Below, piece after piece: positions 1 through 13,339 of a DNA stretch of 64,000 nucleotides. The position numbers and the translations under genes were made by a program. The notes under the pieces are model-generated. The model did not search any database. It was not told the DNA's origin and was given only the letters and a program-made list of their open reading frames with translations. The stretch's first letter is position 1, and every line of letters starts with the position of its first letter. This stretch comes from Amblyornis subalaris (taxonomy: Eukaryota > Chordata > Aves > Passeriformes > Ptilonorhynchidae): positions 13,745,235-13,809,234 of the forward strand of contig JACAXG010000007.1 in assembly GCA_018881555.1 (NCBI GenBank). The letters run 5' to 3'.

Positions 1-3000
1 GACATTTTTGTTGTAATCATTTGGTGTGAGTTTTGGATTGATAAATGCATTATCCTCAGCTCTGCAATACGGTGTTTAATGAATCTACGGGTAGTGTCAT
101 TTCTTCCAATAATTAATTTTCTGATTGGTGAAATATTTTTGCTTATCGAGATGTGGGAATATCTGTCTGTACAGTTTGCTGAGGATCTGGTAGAAGAATA
201 ATATTTTGTTTGGTTTCTCTTTTTTGCCCCTCAATCTTAATTTAGTGCCTTGTCCAGTTTGCCATACCTGGGCATGATTCACACAAAAGTCTGTGCATAA
301 ACACTCCTATAGCAAACATCAGAGGTGAGGAATCATCTGCGTTTTAATGCCAAAATATAATTTTTCTTTGAGTGCTAGTGAAGTTCTTTAAGGAGTGTTA
401 TACAGTTTTCATCCTCAATGAATATTTTTTAATTCTCTTACAGTATATTCCAGCATTTAAAGACATCATATATTTTTGTCTGTAAATAAGACATTTTTGT
501 TCACATATGAGAATTTTTAGGAAAAAAATAAGTTTGAAAATACGTTGTAAGGATTGAGAAACTGTTCTTAAGACACCAAAAAGCTGAACTGCAATCTCTG
601 TCCTTTCCTAAATAAGTAACCTAATACAAAATTAGTTGTATTAAGGTATTTCTTACATCTCACTAATATTGCTTCTCAGAAACTGACTTCATGGATTCTC
701 TCCAAGTTTTATCTATTTTTTTGTTGTTCCCTTATTTCTTAATTTCAGTTTGTATGTAAGGAAAAAACTGTTATTTGAAATGCAAGAGATTTAAGAGATT
801 CAACAAAGAATCTGTTTCAAATTCTATTTCAAAGACTGAGCACTTTCTCACTGAAGATACCTTCTCTACTTTGGCATCATGAATATTGCATGGTTCAAAG
901 GATACTCAAACACTTCCTCAGGTGCTCTGCCTTCTTTGAAACACATTCTTTAGTGATTTTAAGTTGTGTTTAGAGCTGGGATGTGTATGTGGAGTTTTAG
1001 TAGAAGTTCATAGAACAGCTTGTCTATGTGAAGTTTTAGCTCTGAAATTGGGAGTGTTACCCCTTCCAGTTTTTGGAGAGCAAAAATGTCGTTTTCAATA
1101 GCTGTTTCCCATGTTTGGGAGAAATGAATTAAGTAAAGTATTATTAATCTTCTAGATTTGAGTAACTAATCATTATCTCGCACGCCCTCTGTTATCTCTG
1201 TTATTCACCCTAGGATGGGTGGGACTGGTGCTGGAAGTGGCCATTTATTTCAGAGAGTTTAGATAAATGCCTTTTTTTAGCATAATAGAAATCTTACAGC
1301 AAGAGATAGGTTTTGGTCACAGTGTCAAGCCTCTTTCTTCCATCCAGGTCTTTAATGCTCCCCTTTGATTCTTTCTTCTGCTGTTTTGATTTCCTGCATC
1401 TTCCTTCATCTTTTGAAATCCTGTTCCTCTCTTTCTATGGAAACCACATGCAGTCTGCATATCTTTTAATGTCCTGTGAATGTTTTATCAATTCTTTATC
1501 CAGAAGCTTGATTGATGCCCCCTTCTGTTTTTTGGGTGAAGACATTTTACAAGCTGAGGCATTTGCATTGATGTTCAGCTGTAATACGTTTGATGAGATT
1601 TCATCGGGATCCCGGTGCAACAAGAAGGGCATGAATTCCGTAGCAAAGCTTTCAGAAATTACCTGCCGATTACCCTGTATTTAGACTGGGTGTTTGGCGA
1701 GATAGGCAGTGGTCTGTGCAAGTGCTTCATTCCCCTTCAGGGAGGAGGCAGATGACTGAAGAGCTGTAATGCATTCCTGCCGAGTGGTAGTAAAAAGTGC
1801 CGCGTGGGATATCATTGATACAAAAAGTGTATTGCAAGGCTGTATACAAAAGCCTGAATAGTGTCCTAGCAGAGAGCTAGCTTGCAAATTTCTGCTTTCA
1901 TTGGTAAATTATTTCCAAAAATTATTGCTCAGGTAATCTTATTTCCTGTTTTGTCTCCTCTGATAGTTTAAATGAATGAACTTTTTATATTCCTTTGTAT
2001 CTTGATTAGAAGAAAATAAAACAATAGTATATGGTCATTATCAGAAAATCGAATAAAAAACCAATCATACTGACTTTTAGCCACATATTACAGGTGAATT
2101 ACAAGGAGAAAATAAGCTACTGGTTAATAGTAAATCAACTTAATGTTACTCATACATTTATTTGGTTTGTCTGTGGGATTCAATTCTGAATATTTTTTCA
2201 TTAGGTTGCTCTGTTTGGCCAGTAAAATAAAAGCAATGAACTGTTTCTTAATATTCTTTTTTAACTTCAGAATACAGAGGGAAAATATATCTCTTTGGGC
2301 TTGGTTGGTGAGGTTTTTTTTCTGAGTTTTTTTCATGAATAATTCAGTATGTTTGAAATGTACTTAACTTACGTTAGCGTTTTCTGGTAATAATGGAAGA
2401 GATTTATCTTACACTTCCCAATTTGGCTTACAGATGATATTGTTTTTCTCAAAGGGAGCACTTGTGATTTACCAGAAGAGTAATAGACTTTGCAGGCTGT
2501 GGTATTTATCAGAATTCACCGATTATTAACACAGGAATTTATAAAACCAGACTTTCTCCAAGTGTGATATTTGTGTTTCAGCTTACAAATGAGGGTTTCA
2601 CTCAACAATGCTGCGAGAATGCTGTATTCTTATGGCTTTGGAAAGAACAAGTGGAGCTACTGTGCTTGTAGCATGGTGATGAGAAGGAATAAAAATAAAC
2701 AATGTAAACTTGCATCCGTCTGGTTGGTGTGCTTGTGGTGGAGCTCAGGTTAACGGCTGGAAAAATAAAAAGTGGTGCAGTTAAAGGATGATCTAAAGCA
2801 GCAGCAGAACTCATTCTATTTTTTTAGCTGAACTGTGTATTTATCATACTTCTTTTAACAGCAGGCTGGTAGGTTCTGAATGGAAGGGTGGTATAGAGAA
2901 GACTGAGGATTTTTGGATTGTCGCTTGATATATTCCTTCTAAGACCACTGCAAGCAGAGGCATGTTCAGCCTATAGAAATTGCTGTGCAAAGGATCCTCA

Positions 3001-5690
3001 TTTAGCCAGTGTGAATGAGAAAGCTTAAATAATTTTCTGGAATTATGTTGAATTCATCATGTTGCATCTTCTTCAATTTATGGAAATGGAATTCAGTTCT
3101 TAAGGGACAAAGATGTTTGCTTTTTTTTCTCCCTCCAGTTCAGAACCACTGGGGTGATGAGGCTAGAGAGAAAGGAGCTGATGAACCACAAGTAGCTCAA
3201 AACATCTTCCCTAGCACTATTTTTTCTTTATTTGTTAAATCACAGTTAGTAATGTATGTCTGTTTGTCTTGATTTAACCTAAAAATTCATGGACCATTCT
3301 TCTTAGCCAGCAAAATTAAAGAAATATCCAGGCAGAGAGCTTTTTTCACATATGGTATTACAAAAATCTGTTTTTCTGCAGAATCATGTAAGCAGATTGA
3401 GAGGGGGAGAGAGAGAGAGAGAAAACTAGTTCTTAATCTGTAAGGTGACAATTAAGTGGGAAGGGTAATTGTACTTAACCTGTAGGGAATCAGAAAGCTG
3501 CATGTTGTGTGTGTGTCTGTTTGTCTGCATAGAATAACTCTATAAGTGTGGCAAAGAAGAGGTTATGTCTTTGAAAATTCCAAGAATTGGTAATGAAACA
3601 TGTCTGTAGAACAAGGGGCCTTAACTCCATTTCAGCTTTATTTTTCCTTTTTTATTAATTTTGATAATTTATTTTTATTATTCATGAGTTATTAAAACCT
3701 TCCATAGACATAAAGTCCCTAATTTCATGGCAGGCTGGTCTGATAAGGAATAGGTAGAATTTGAAAATGATAGGTAATTTAAGAGTGAAGGACCTTAGCG
3801 GGTGCCCTAGTCCTGCATCCTGGCTCAAAGTATCCCAACAAAGCATATATTTATATAAAATCTCTACACGGACACTGGCATTTGGGATAATCAGCAAATT
3901 CTCAGTAGACGATAATCCACAGAGCTGAGAATCCAGCGTTGCCTCTGTTAAATTGAATCTTTGAGAAACTCTGTTAAAGTGGGATATATCTTTAAGAAAA
4001 TGGGATATATTTTTAAGAATGGGACTTTTAAGAAAAGAAATGTGTGGAAAAACACTTTTCATGTCAAGGGCATGTAACAGTATAAAGCTAAAATAGATGA
4101 AATGATGGGGGGAAAAAAGAAGTAACGTGTGGGTATGAGTAATTACAGCTCAAAATTTCAGTACTACATGGGACTGTGTCTCAGATGAGCACCAGGTGCA
4201 CCAAGTAGATGTTTCTGTGTTTTGTCTCGCTAAAAACAGGATACAATTACTCCTTAATTGCTCTTTCTTCCTCAAATAATGTACTGAAGGCTTATTGGAT
4301 CCCTTTTCAGAACAAACGTCTCACTTTTTTTTTCCACAGCTTTGATCAATACAGTTTGTAAAATTTGTAGGTTCTTGTTGTAGCTTTTATTTTTACCATT
4401 TTATTCAGTATGCATAGATAGGCATGCATGCACTGCTCAAAAGAAAAATGATGGTTATGTCTTGCTCTGCTCTAATTTTTTTTTTCTCCTTCTTTTGCAC
4501 AGAATGTTTTGTAGTTTAATTATTTTCTGACTTGGTATAATATAATTAACAGAAAGGATATCTCGGGCTGATAGACTTCATCAACACAAATAAGTTTGTT
4601 CAGAAGGGTCGGGAAGGTATTCACCTCTCCCTGGAGAGCTGCTGCCCAGGTAGCTGCTGGTGCATGGGAAGAGGGTTTTGTGTGAGGTGACTTCTGGAAT
4701 GCTTCTCAGGCTTTTGTGTATACTAGTGTGCACTAGTGTGCACTGAAAATGTCAACATAAAACGTTACCAAAAGTTTGCTTGTTTAGTTTGCTGATCATT
4801 TTTTCACAACTGTACTGCACCATACATCAAACCTATGGGACAGCATTTTAAAGGGATCTCGAGGGCTTCACATTTACAGGATACAGGAGTTTAGCTCTGT
4901 GAATGCTTTAGCGTTTCTTGGTCAGCTTTCTTGGTAATTACTTCAGGCTGCAGAATTAGAAATGTTTATTGTTGAAGAATGTTCAAGAAGTGTCAAACCT
5001 CGTTACTTGACATTTCATTATGGTTTTCACTCTTCTTTTAGTGGAGCTCTATTAATCATTAGCATCCCTCTTTGTATTTTGTGGTGCTGGACTCTTTGTA
5101 CTTGTATGCACTGATGGGAAAAAATAAAACATCGAATAATATTCCAGAGCCCGGTAATGTTGCTAGTTTACCACTGTACACTGGGTGAAGTAGCTCCTGA
5201 ATTATAGTATAAACAGTGTTATATGTTTCAGAAGGCACAGGAGTAGAATTTTATACTTATGACTGATTAATGCAATTGAGAATGATCATGTACAAGGAGA
5301 CATCTCTCACAGCTCATCTGTTTTAATGCTAAAATAAGTGAAAATAGCTATCCTTCCTCTTTCTGTGAAATGTCTGCTTTGGTTTTTCATATGTAATTAT
5401 TGTGAGAGAATTGCATGGACAGGCTTACGCATGGTTCTTTGCTGCTAAAAGCATAAAAAAGTATTTAACAATCCCAACTCTCAGCCATACATCAACATGT
5501 ACATTGGACTGCCTATTGTGTCTGCTTGGTACGTAAGTGCACTATAGAAAACATGTTGATGGCATCCCATTCATGTCTTAGGGTTAGAACCAGGTAATCT
5601 GTTCCATTGGAGGACCTGAAGTAATCCTGGAGTCTTTTTCTCATTCACTTGTGCTGATGCCTTATCCAGGACTACCTAAAAAGANAGGCT
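1..5690. other. AT-rich non-coding stretch, no gene seen
   Basis: No convincing exon, RNA gene or full mobile element is visible on either strand. Open frames here are short and lack domains. A pyrimidine tract ending in AG at 3137-3138 is followed by an open, charged segment, but no good donor follows it. At about 3780-3830 the minus strand weakly resembles the tail of an old CR1 element (GGACTAGGGCACC then CTAAGGTCCTTC), too decayed to call. The base composition fits vertebrate intron or intergenic DNA. Confidence 0.6.
3399..3422. repeat. GA-rich simple repeat
   Basis: A purine run of GAG, five G and then alternating GA units, about 24 bases long. It is a short microsatellite-like tract with no gene attached. 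Confidence 0.8.
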
Positions 5691-5723
5691 TGACAAAATT
5701 AAAAGGGTAGAAAAGCGGTTGTA

Positions 5724-5729
5724 TTTATT
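5724..5729 (-). terminator. Poly(A) signal of the LTR
   Basis: AATAAA on the minus strand, about 35 bp from the inferred 3' end of the LTR, where a retroviral polyadenylation signal is expected. Confidence 0.45.
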
Positions 5730-5846
5730 TGAAAGCCTTCAGGTACATCCGGGGCAGTCAGAGCTCACTCGGGGGGCTTACACCATAAGATCAGCTCCCC
5801 AGGATGGACCCCCCAAGATGGACGACCGATCACGAGTTCTCCATAC

Positions 5847-5852
5847 TTATAA
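5847..5852 (-). promoter_or_regulatory. TATA box of the 5.7-6.1 kb LTR
   Basis: CTTATAAG at 5846-5853 is palindromic. On the minus strand it lies upstream of the AATAAA at 5729-5724, at a spacing expected for an LTR core promoter and R region. Activity is not shown. Confidence 0.4.
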
Positions 5853-6122
5853 GTTTGGTCCATTAGCATATCGGGGCCAGCTCTTCCAATTAGAGCTTCA
5901 GGTAATGAAGTAATTCACCCCAAGTTTGCTGCCCCCTTACCAACTGTTGTTTACAGATCTCGGGTCTGAGGCAGTGAGGTGTCCTTGAGATTCAGGCCTG
6001 AAGATGGATTGTTTTGTCTAAAAGCAGTAGCTAACATTCTATATGGACTTTAGAGTTATACACTAAGAATTGCAGGGTTACAAATATATGAAAAATAAAA
6101 AAGCTAAAATCCTAAGGCATCA

Positions 6123-9100
6123 GTGCCAGCCCCAGAGTAGCTGGTTTTTGTTGCTTTCACAGGGTTGGGCAGCACCTTAAATCATGCCATGAAAGCTCTC
6201 ATTTGTAGGTTTCATTCCTGGTAAATGTCTTTGTTTGCATTAATACATATGTTGCTTAGCAGAGGCACAAAGTCTTTAAAAAAGAGTCATATAAGCGAAA
6301 CAAATTCTAAGTGAGAGCTTGTCTACCATAATCACAATTAAGCCATTTTATAATGTAAAAAAAAAAAAAGAAGTAATTTTTTGTGACTTATGCTTTTTCT
6401 CTGCAGGACTTCAGTGTGAAATAAGAGGAAAAATATCTCTAGTTTCTACTCATGATGATTTATTTGTCAATAAGGGCTAGATCTTCAGCAGGCATGTGTA
6501 AGTGTAGCTACACGATGTGCTGATGGGCTGTGCTGATTTACATCAGGTCCTGCCTCCCTGTAGGCCTAGAGGGGAAAATTGTAAATACCCATTTTGTAAG
6601 AGAATGATAGAATGCTTCATTTACTTAACAGGCTTTTGGTGGACAGGTGTATTAATGTAACACCTCACATGTAAAGATTGTTGGCAACTTACTTTGTCAT
6701 TGATTAGATCAGGTTGTGCCTTTTGATTTAAAGATGATTTGTGTGCAGCACTGGAAATAGAAGAGTGCAAGAAAGGCCAGTGTTAACTAAGTTGCCTGCC
6801 TCCCTTTGTGATTTGTGGTGTGACCTCCTTAATCAAATAACCAAAAAGAACAAGGTGTTATTTTTAACATCCAGATGGAAATGAAGAAAGGAAAAGAGAT
6901 GACAATACCATATGCTATCTCACACACCCACACCCACACCCCCTTATCTGTATAGAATATTGAAAGCTAATCTTTCTGAAGTAAAATAGCAACAGTTTTT
7001 CTTAGACTTCATGTGATAAAACTGAAGAAAACAAGAGAAGAACTTTGAAGCTTTAGTAATTCTTTTTGTCTCCTGAGACTTTTCTAGTTTATCGTAGCTG
7101 AAGGACACAATCACAGCTATAAGAGTGCAATCTCAAAATCAACCAGAATGGTTCCCCGTTAGAGAAGATTTGAAATTCTCTCTTCACAAGGCCGTCTGTT
7201 GGAGGTGATTATTACTGTTCTTTTCACTGCAACTGCTGTGAATCCTGTAATATTTTTGCCACCAAGAGGAATCAGAAATACATTAGAACATGTCTAAGCT
7301 TTAACTAGCTATGTCTAAGCATAGGTAGGAAATTACTTTGAGAGGGCTTTAGGCACTAGCATTGGCTTAAAAGTGTATTTCAGTTGTTCTGAAAAAAAAA
7401 GGGCTTTACCAAATCAGAATATGTTAGCTTTGACAAAGGAGTTACCAAAAAGCTACATATGGTACGAATTTTGTTTTTGTGAAAAGACATTGGACACTAT
7501 TGTTATTGAAGACTCTCCTGGTGATGAGATAGTAAAATTATATGTATTTATGTCTACCCATCTTGGGGGAGATTTAACAAGAACAGAAGAAAGAATGTTG
7601 GTGTTCTTTGGTATCTCTCACTTTCCATGGGAGGTTATCCTTCCAAAACTGCATTATTCTCTTCATTACTTTGGTAAACCACAATTTTATTGTCAAAAAC
7701 CCCTGGTATTCTCACTTCAGGCAAAGACAGTTAAAGCTTTACCAGCAGTGTACAGTTTCATAGTTTAATAGACAGGGCATTTTCTGTATATATATATAGA
7801 TTATGCTGTGATGAGTACCTGGAGAGATATAAAGGTAGCTTTTAAGGAAAGATATGCAACATGGCGTTACAGGGGTTTAAAACAGTACATTACCCTTTAA
7901 GCTTTAGAAGATGGAGTTCCAAATGATCATCTGAGAAGCCCCTATAGTCTATTTAACACAGTTTTTTTTTTATTTGTTCTATAAAGTATGGCTGAACATA
8001 CAGTGCCATCCAAGCCATTCTTATGAAATACTGTTTAAAATAATGATGAACTCGATTTAAACCACTGTGGGGACCTCTCTTCTTCAGGAATGAAAGTTCA
8101 GCAGTTCTCAGCTTTCTGTGTGCATTTCCACCAGTGATTAATACTTTTTTGTGGGTTGCTTCTGAAAGTGAGAAGTTTTTTCACTTCCTGTTGTCAGGAT
8201 ACTGAATTTTTAAAAATTTTATTGCAACCTTTTATGTCGTACATAATTTTTATTTAAAATAATTTTGGTTTTGTTGTTAGTTTTAGGTTTTTGGAAGAGC
8301 TCATTTTCATTTCAAATGGAGACAGTAAGAACTGATGCTTTACTGGGCCTCCTTTAAAAAGTTGTCCATTTTAAAAAACAGGTTTTCTCTTTTTTTTTTG
8401 GTTTTCTTTTTTTGTTAGTGGAGTCTTATAACATTTCTGGGTATATGCACACACATGTGCCAGTAAACATTAGAAATGTTATTTGGTATTTGAAAAAAGC
8501 ACAATGAAATGATCTGTTAGTGTTTTGAAGTCTCCTTCTTTCTCTAAGAAGTGACTGAAATTCACTTGAATGTCATCTTTTGCTGCATTTTGGTGACTGT
8601 GAATCACTGAAAGATGCACAGATTGTAAGTGGACAAATCATTATTTCCTCGTTACAGTGCCTAAAAATCCTGCTATTCCCGTTCTTGTAGCATTCATGCC
8701 AATGTGATATCTTCAGTACAGATCTAAAGAGAGAATGAGATCTTGAATGCAGGGTGATAGTATAAATTTTTGCTGTTTCTGAATGAACTAGTACTGAATT
8801 CATTTAATTATCTCTGATTATCTCTGGATGATTCATCATATTAAAAACCTCTGCAATTCTACAATTTCAAGCAAGCAGATACCAGTCACTTCTAGAAGTC
8901 GATGTCAAAATTTCTGTTATGTTCGATTAGATCAGATATGTCCCATGTGGTTATGGATAGAAAGAAAATAAATTTGCTGTGGAAGAGGTTTATGCTTCTT
9001 TTTTAGGTGATTATTGGGCCTTGCTCACATTTAAACTCGATTTCCTGTGGATAGCTCTGTTTTCTGTCTCACTAGGTGTTGTGTCTCATTGTACATTTCC

Positions 9101-12100
9101 CCTAAATATATTGATTAAATACATCTTTTGTATCCCTATTATGTTTATTTTTCTAAAAAGTTCAAAGCCAAAATCTGATTTCCATATTTACAAGAAGCGA
9201 TGCTCAGTTCCAAAATCGATATTATGTGTAGGATATGTTGCTATATTGAATGAATTTTTTAATCTATGTGTTCGAATTCTAAGCAAAAATAATGGAAACC
9301 CCGCCAAACATTAAAACCATAGCCTTGAATAGCTGAACACTGCTTAATTAGGATAGGGGGTACTTAATGAGATGTTAAAGTGTTAAATGTCTGTCTTCAG
9401 TCTGTAAGTTGTGAACAATCCCTTTAAGATAAAGCAGAATAATTTTAGAGAAGTTATTGAGCCTCTCACAGGCACTATATGTACTGGAAGTCAGGGGAAA
9501 TGAGGTGTTAGGTGTATTCCACTTGGGTAACTTGGACTGAGCTCCCCAGCACCTGAAGAGCTTTTTTGACAGTGTGACTCTTACTGCATTATTCATGGCT
9601 TTGGAATGGGAGGTCACTCTCTGGAAAAATTTTGCTATATCCTTGACCACTTTCTCGAGCATTAGAAACCTTAAATTTTGAAGAAAGTAAAATCACTTTT
9701 GTGTTAGTAATGAACAGGACAGCCATGTCCTAAACGCTGTGCATGTCACTTCCAAGTCCTTGTTGATAATTAGGGGAAGACTGTCTGTTTTGGGAAGTGC
9801 TTCAGAACAAAGTCATTTCTCACATGCATTAATAACACTGTCATAGTTCTGATGTTCTTGTTTTTGAAGTGCCATTATGAGAACTCTTATTAGCTTTTAT
9901 AAAATTCAACAAAATCTTCAAAAATGTCCTTTGGGTAAAATCTTTCATATTTCCCAAGATTTTGCAGTTGTTCTTGTCAGAATACTTGTGTAGTTACATG
10001 TTCTTTCTTCTTATAAAAGGGTTAGGGAAATTGAAAGTTTTTCCCTTAATCTGAACTGAATTCCAGATTATAACAGGATTTTTTTTTTCTGGTACCCGGG
10101 ATTACTAATGGCCTGTTTGTTCTCAAGCTATAAGTGTGGTTTTAAAGGCATTATCACTATACAGTGCTTTTCTCAGTCCTGTTCTTTGAAGCTAAAATTT
10201 TGGATAGTCCTTCACTGAAACAACTTTGAAGGAAGCCATAAATGGATGCCATATATTTTATTGAAAAATTGGAAAAGATATCTGTGTGACATGTAGTACC
10301 TGACATTAACTGCTATCACAAGCAGGAAGTCTGATTTTTCAATTGACATGAAATTGGAAACTGTTAGTGACAATTGATATTAAATAGGTAGGGGTCCTGA
10401 ATTACTGCAAAAAATGCGTAAGTGGGGTGGAAAATTGTCTTCCCATTAAGTGAGATTTTCCATAAGCCTTCTGTTACAAAACAGAGTTGACTGTCCTCAC
10501 TGTTTCAATGTTTAGTTTAATATGTAAAACGTAAGATAGTCACGTCGAGCTCACCAATGCATTTTTCTTTATTAGAGTGGGAAGCAGCTCTTTTGAAAGC
10601 TTTGAGTGGACTATTTCATAATGGTTGAATATTACCAGGATGTACCCTTACTTGGAAAGGTACTGGAGATGTGCTTTGACCAAACTCCCTCGGTTGAAGG
10701 GCCATGATTATGGATTTAAGAATAGCAAGGGCATTAGCATATAATCTAAGTCTTCATGCGTTGTGCTGGTCTATGCGTCTGGTTCAGTTAATTTATGTCC
10801 AATCAGATATGTTTTGCAATAGAGAGGTGGTTGTTGCTTCAAAAATTTGTTGTGCTCCTACAGTTTCTCCTTTAAAATCATTAAATGCAATTTTATGTAA
10901 TACAAGTTTGGATCTATTTACCGCTACTCAAAAGCTCTTATGCCAGCAGAGTTTGCTCTTTGAGCATAGCGGTGTTCGTAGCAGAGTTTATTTGTTGCAG
11001 TGTGAGCGTGCAGAAATCTCTAAAGAGTAGGTCTGAAAGATGGAGCAATATACAGCCTCTATTCTGAGGAACCAGTTGGTTTTGTCAAGGTGATCTCTAT
11101 ATTTTTCAATTACTGTATTAAAGATTTACGTGATTATGGAAGGTTAATGAATTACCAAGTGCTATCATTAGTATGATCAATTTTTGCTAGAGATTTTGCT
11201 AGAGAGGTATTTGAACATCTCCTTATTGTCCTATGAGAATAACAAAGTTACTACCATGTAGGACAGTTATAAGATCATGAATGAGAGGGAAATGTATTTT
11301 ACCACTGAGATGTGATTATGGAAACACACTGAAGTTATTTAAGTGTATGTTTCTGGGTACATAAATTTCTTACATATCCATAACTCCCATACCTTTTTGT
11401 AATGTGAAGGGAAATAATTTTAATATTCAAGTATGCATTGTCATGGACCAAGCAAAATAGCCTGCTTTGTAACACACAAAAGGGAACATTTTGGTACAGT
11501 AGCTTATTTCTCTTCTGAAGTGGAAGTACCTGCTTCCAAATACACATTAATTATATATTGAAAGTAAAACTTCATTTTCATTACAGGCTACATATGAGAT
11601 ACTGTCTTTCAGATAAATAACATTAACATCTTTAAAACGACTGTTTTAACCATATTAAACCAAAATGACACCTTTCATATTCTCATTTAATGACTTCAGT
11701 GATCCAACTTTATTAAAACATCAGAGAAATTCTTCGGTTTAGTTTTCAAAAGCATTAGTGGTGTTGCCAGTATGTAAAGGTGCATCCAAACTCTTAAGAC
11801 ACTGACAGTCAATTGTATTCAAAAGCTCTTCTTTATTATAAACTGGAGATGAACCTGAAACTGAAAAGTTAGGAAGGTTGTGAGGAGTTCCATACCATCC
11901 TCTGGATCACTTCATGCTGCAGCACAGCATCTGAGCATTATGTGTGATTTAAATACTTAGGGGTTTTTTTAAGTGGCTTGAATTATGCATGACCTTAAGG
12001 CATGTGCTTAACTGCTTGGCCAGAAGTTAGGCTTTAATTTTTCTAAAATTTCATTGTGAGCTGTATTGCCTGTTCCATTGTAATGCAGGCAGGTTTCTCC

Positions 12101-12444
12101 ATCAGGTCTTAAAAGTATAAGAGTATAAGAACATTCATATATTTCTAAAAATATAAGAAACATCATCAGTTGGTTCAGCTGAACTATTTGTCTCATACAG
12201 AGTTATATCTCTAATAGCAGTCAGTAGCAGATGTCTTGGGAAAGACACACTAATGTTTTCCTAACATAGCTTCACATTTTAATGTAATTTTCTGTCTTTG
12301 AGCAGTTGAGGTGAAGTTTTATCTTTGTCTTACAAACACTGATGGCTTTCTTTTTTCCTTCTCCAAATCGCCTAAATAAATTTCTAAAACAATCCACATT
12401 TTATACATCCACAATATGTTCTATGCATGAGTGGCATTATTTAG
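6123..12444. other. AT-rich non-coding stretch, no gene seen
   Basis: No supported gene. The largest open frame is 7373-7768 (+, 131 codons). It has no recognisable domain, no splice context and AT-driven composition, so it reads as chance. The 8979-9314 frame is hydrophobic because of T-rich codons and is rejected likewise. A strong acceptor at about 6407 leads quickly to stop codons in two frames and to a short terminal-like segment in the third. A CA-rich run lies at 6921-6944. Confidence 0.55.
6921..6944. repeat. CA/CCCA simple repeat
   Basis: Imperfect alternation of CA and CCCACA units over about 24 bases. It is a short low-complexity tract. Confidence 0.75.
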
Positions 12445-13015
12445 CAACTATCCGGAGTCTGAAGGGACCCACTAGGTTTATGAAAACCCAGCTCCAGGCC
12501 CTGCACAGGACAGCCCCACGTGTCACACCCTGTGCCTGAGAGCATTGTCCAAATGCTTCTTGAGCTCCAGGAGGCTTGGTGCTGTGGCTACTGCCCTGAG
12601 TGGCCTGCTCAGTGCCCAGTCACTCTTTGGATGAAGAACTTCTTCCTAATATCTGACCTAAGCCTTCCCTGACACAGCTTCATGCCGTTCCCTCAGGTCA
12701 GTGATCACCAGAGAGATCTGTACCAGCCCCTTGGCTTCCCGTCACGAGGAAGTTGTAACTGTGATGAGGTCTTCCCTCAGTCTCCTCTTCTTCAGGCTGA
12801 ACAGACCAAGTGATCAGCTGGTCCTTGTATGGCTTCCCCTCAAGGCCCTTCACCACCTTCGTTGCCCTCCTTTGGACACCCTCTGATAGCTCAGTATCTT
12901 TCTTACACTGTGGCACCCAAAACCTCACACAGGACTCAAGGTGAGGCCGCCCCAGTGCAGAGCAGAGCGGGACCATCCCCTCTGCTCTGGTGAGGCTGGT
13001 GATGTTGTACCTGAT
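12445..13015 (-). mobile_element. CR1 LINE fragment (ORF2 C-terminus plus 3' UTR)
   Basis: A 5'-truncated chicken-repeat-1 type non-LTR retrotransposon in minus orientation. Its ORF2 is the endonuclease/reverse transcriptase that copies the element into the genome. The minus-strand translation at about 12.99-12.80 kb carries the familiar ORF2 tail, including RPHLESCVRFWVPQ, then VQRRATKVVKGLEG, which corresponds to the RPHLEYCVQFWAP...VQRRATK region of avian CR1. The frame then breaks down near where CR1 normally continues with a family-specific KRRLRGDLI-like segment. Further on, the 3' UTR signature GGGTCCCTTC lies near 12460. The reverse-transcriptase core and endonuclease are missing, so the copy is dead. 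It is GC-richer than its surroundings. The exact subfamily is not determined. Confidence 0.9.
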
Positions 13016-13339
13016 GCACATATGTGAAGCCAGTATTACCATTTTATATCAATCTGACATTGACCTTTATAGATTGCCAGTCTTTATTCTGAAATTCAGA
13101 ACAATTGTCTTATGTCAAGGTGCAGAAGTCTTCAAATAATGTTTCTTTAACAGTCTGGATACTGAAGAAACTGTCTTCACATGGAGGTCACCTTTCAAGG
13201 TCTCTAGTATTGTCTCTGCTAACTGTGTGTTTTGTGGGTTTTTTTTGCCTTCAAATTTGTTTCCAGATATTTTCTTAGGGAATGTCTATCAAAATAAATT
13301 ACAAAAAAACCCCAGCATTCCTGTGGTAACTTCACTGTT

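Larger units (their letters stand above)
5691..6122 (-). mobile_element. Endogenous retroviral LTR, minus strand, about 430 bp
   Basis: A GC-richer island stands out from AT-rich flanks. Read on the minus strand it has the order expected of an LTR. A U3-like part runs down from about 6122, beginning TGATGCC. A TATAAG box lies within 5847-5852, and an AATAAA poly(A) signal lies at 5729-5724, about 120 bp further on. A short U5-like end finishes in TCA at 5691. The TG...CA ends are visible, but I find no matching target-site duplication, so the limits may be off by several bases. From memory the text resembles a common LTR of perching birds, but I cannot name the family. No coding region is attached, so it is likely a solo LTR. 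Confidence 0.6.

Noticed and set aside
3139..3195. Open segments after a strong acceptor at 3137
   Set aside because: Two frames remain open briefly, but no consensus donor follows and one frame stops within 19 codons.
3682..4062. 126-codon minus frame and a weak CR1-like tail within it
   Set aside because: Composition is T-rich and repetitive; the CR1-like words at about 3780-3830 are too diverged to support a call.
7373..7768. 131-codon + strand frame
   Set aside because: No domain, no splice sites in phase, and AT-driven codons. A frame of this length is expected occasionally by chance in 64 kb.
8979..9314. Hydrophobic 111-codon frame resembling a membrane protein
   Set aside because: Hydrophobicity follows from T-rich codons; there is no charge pattern, splice context or upstream signal.
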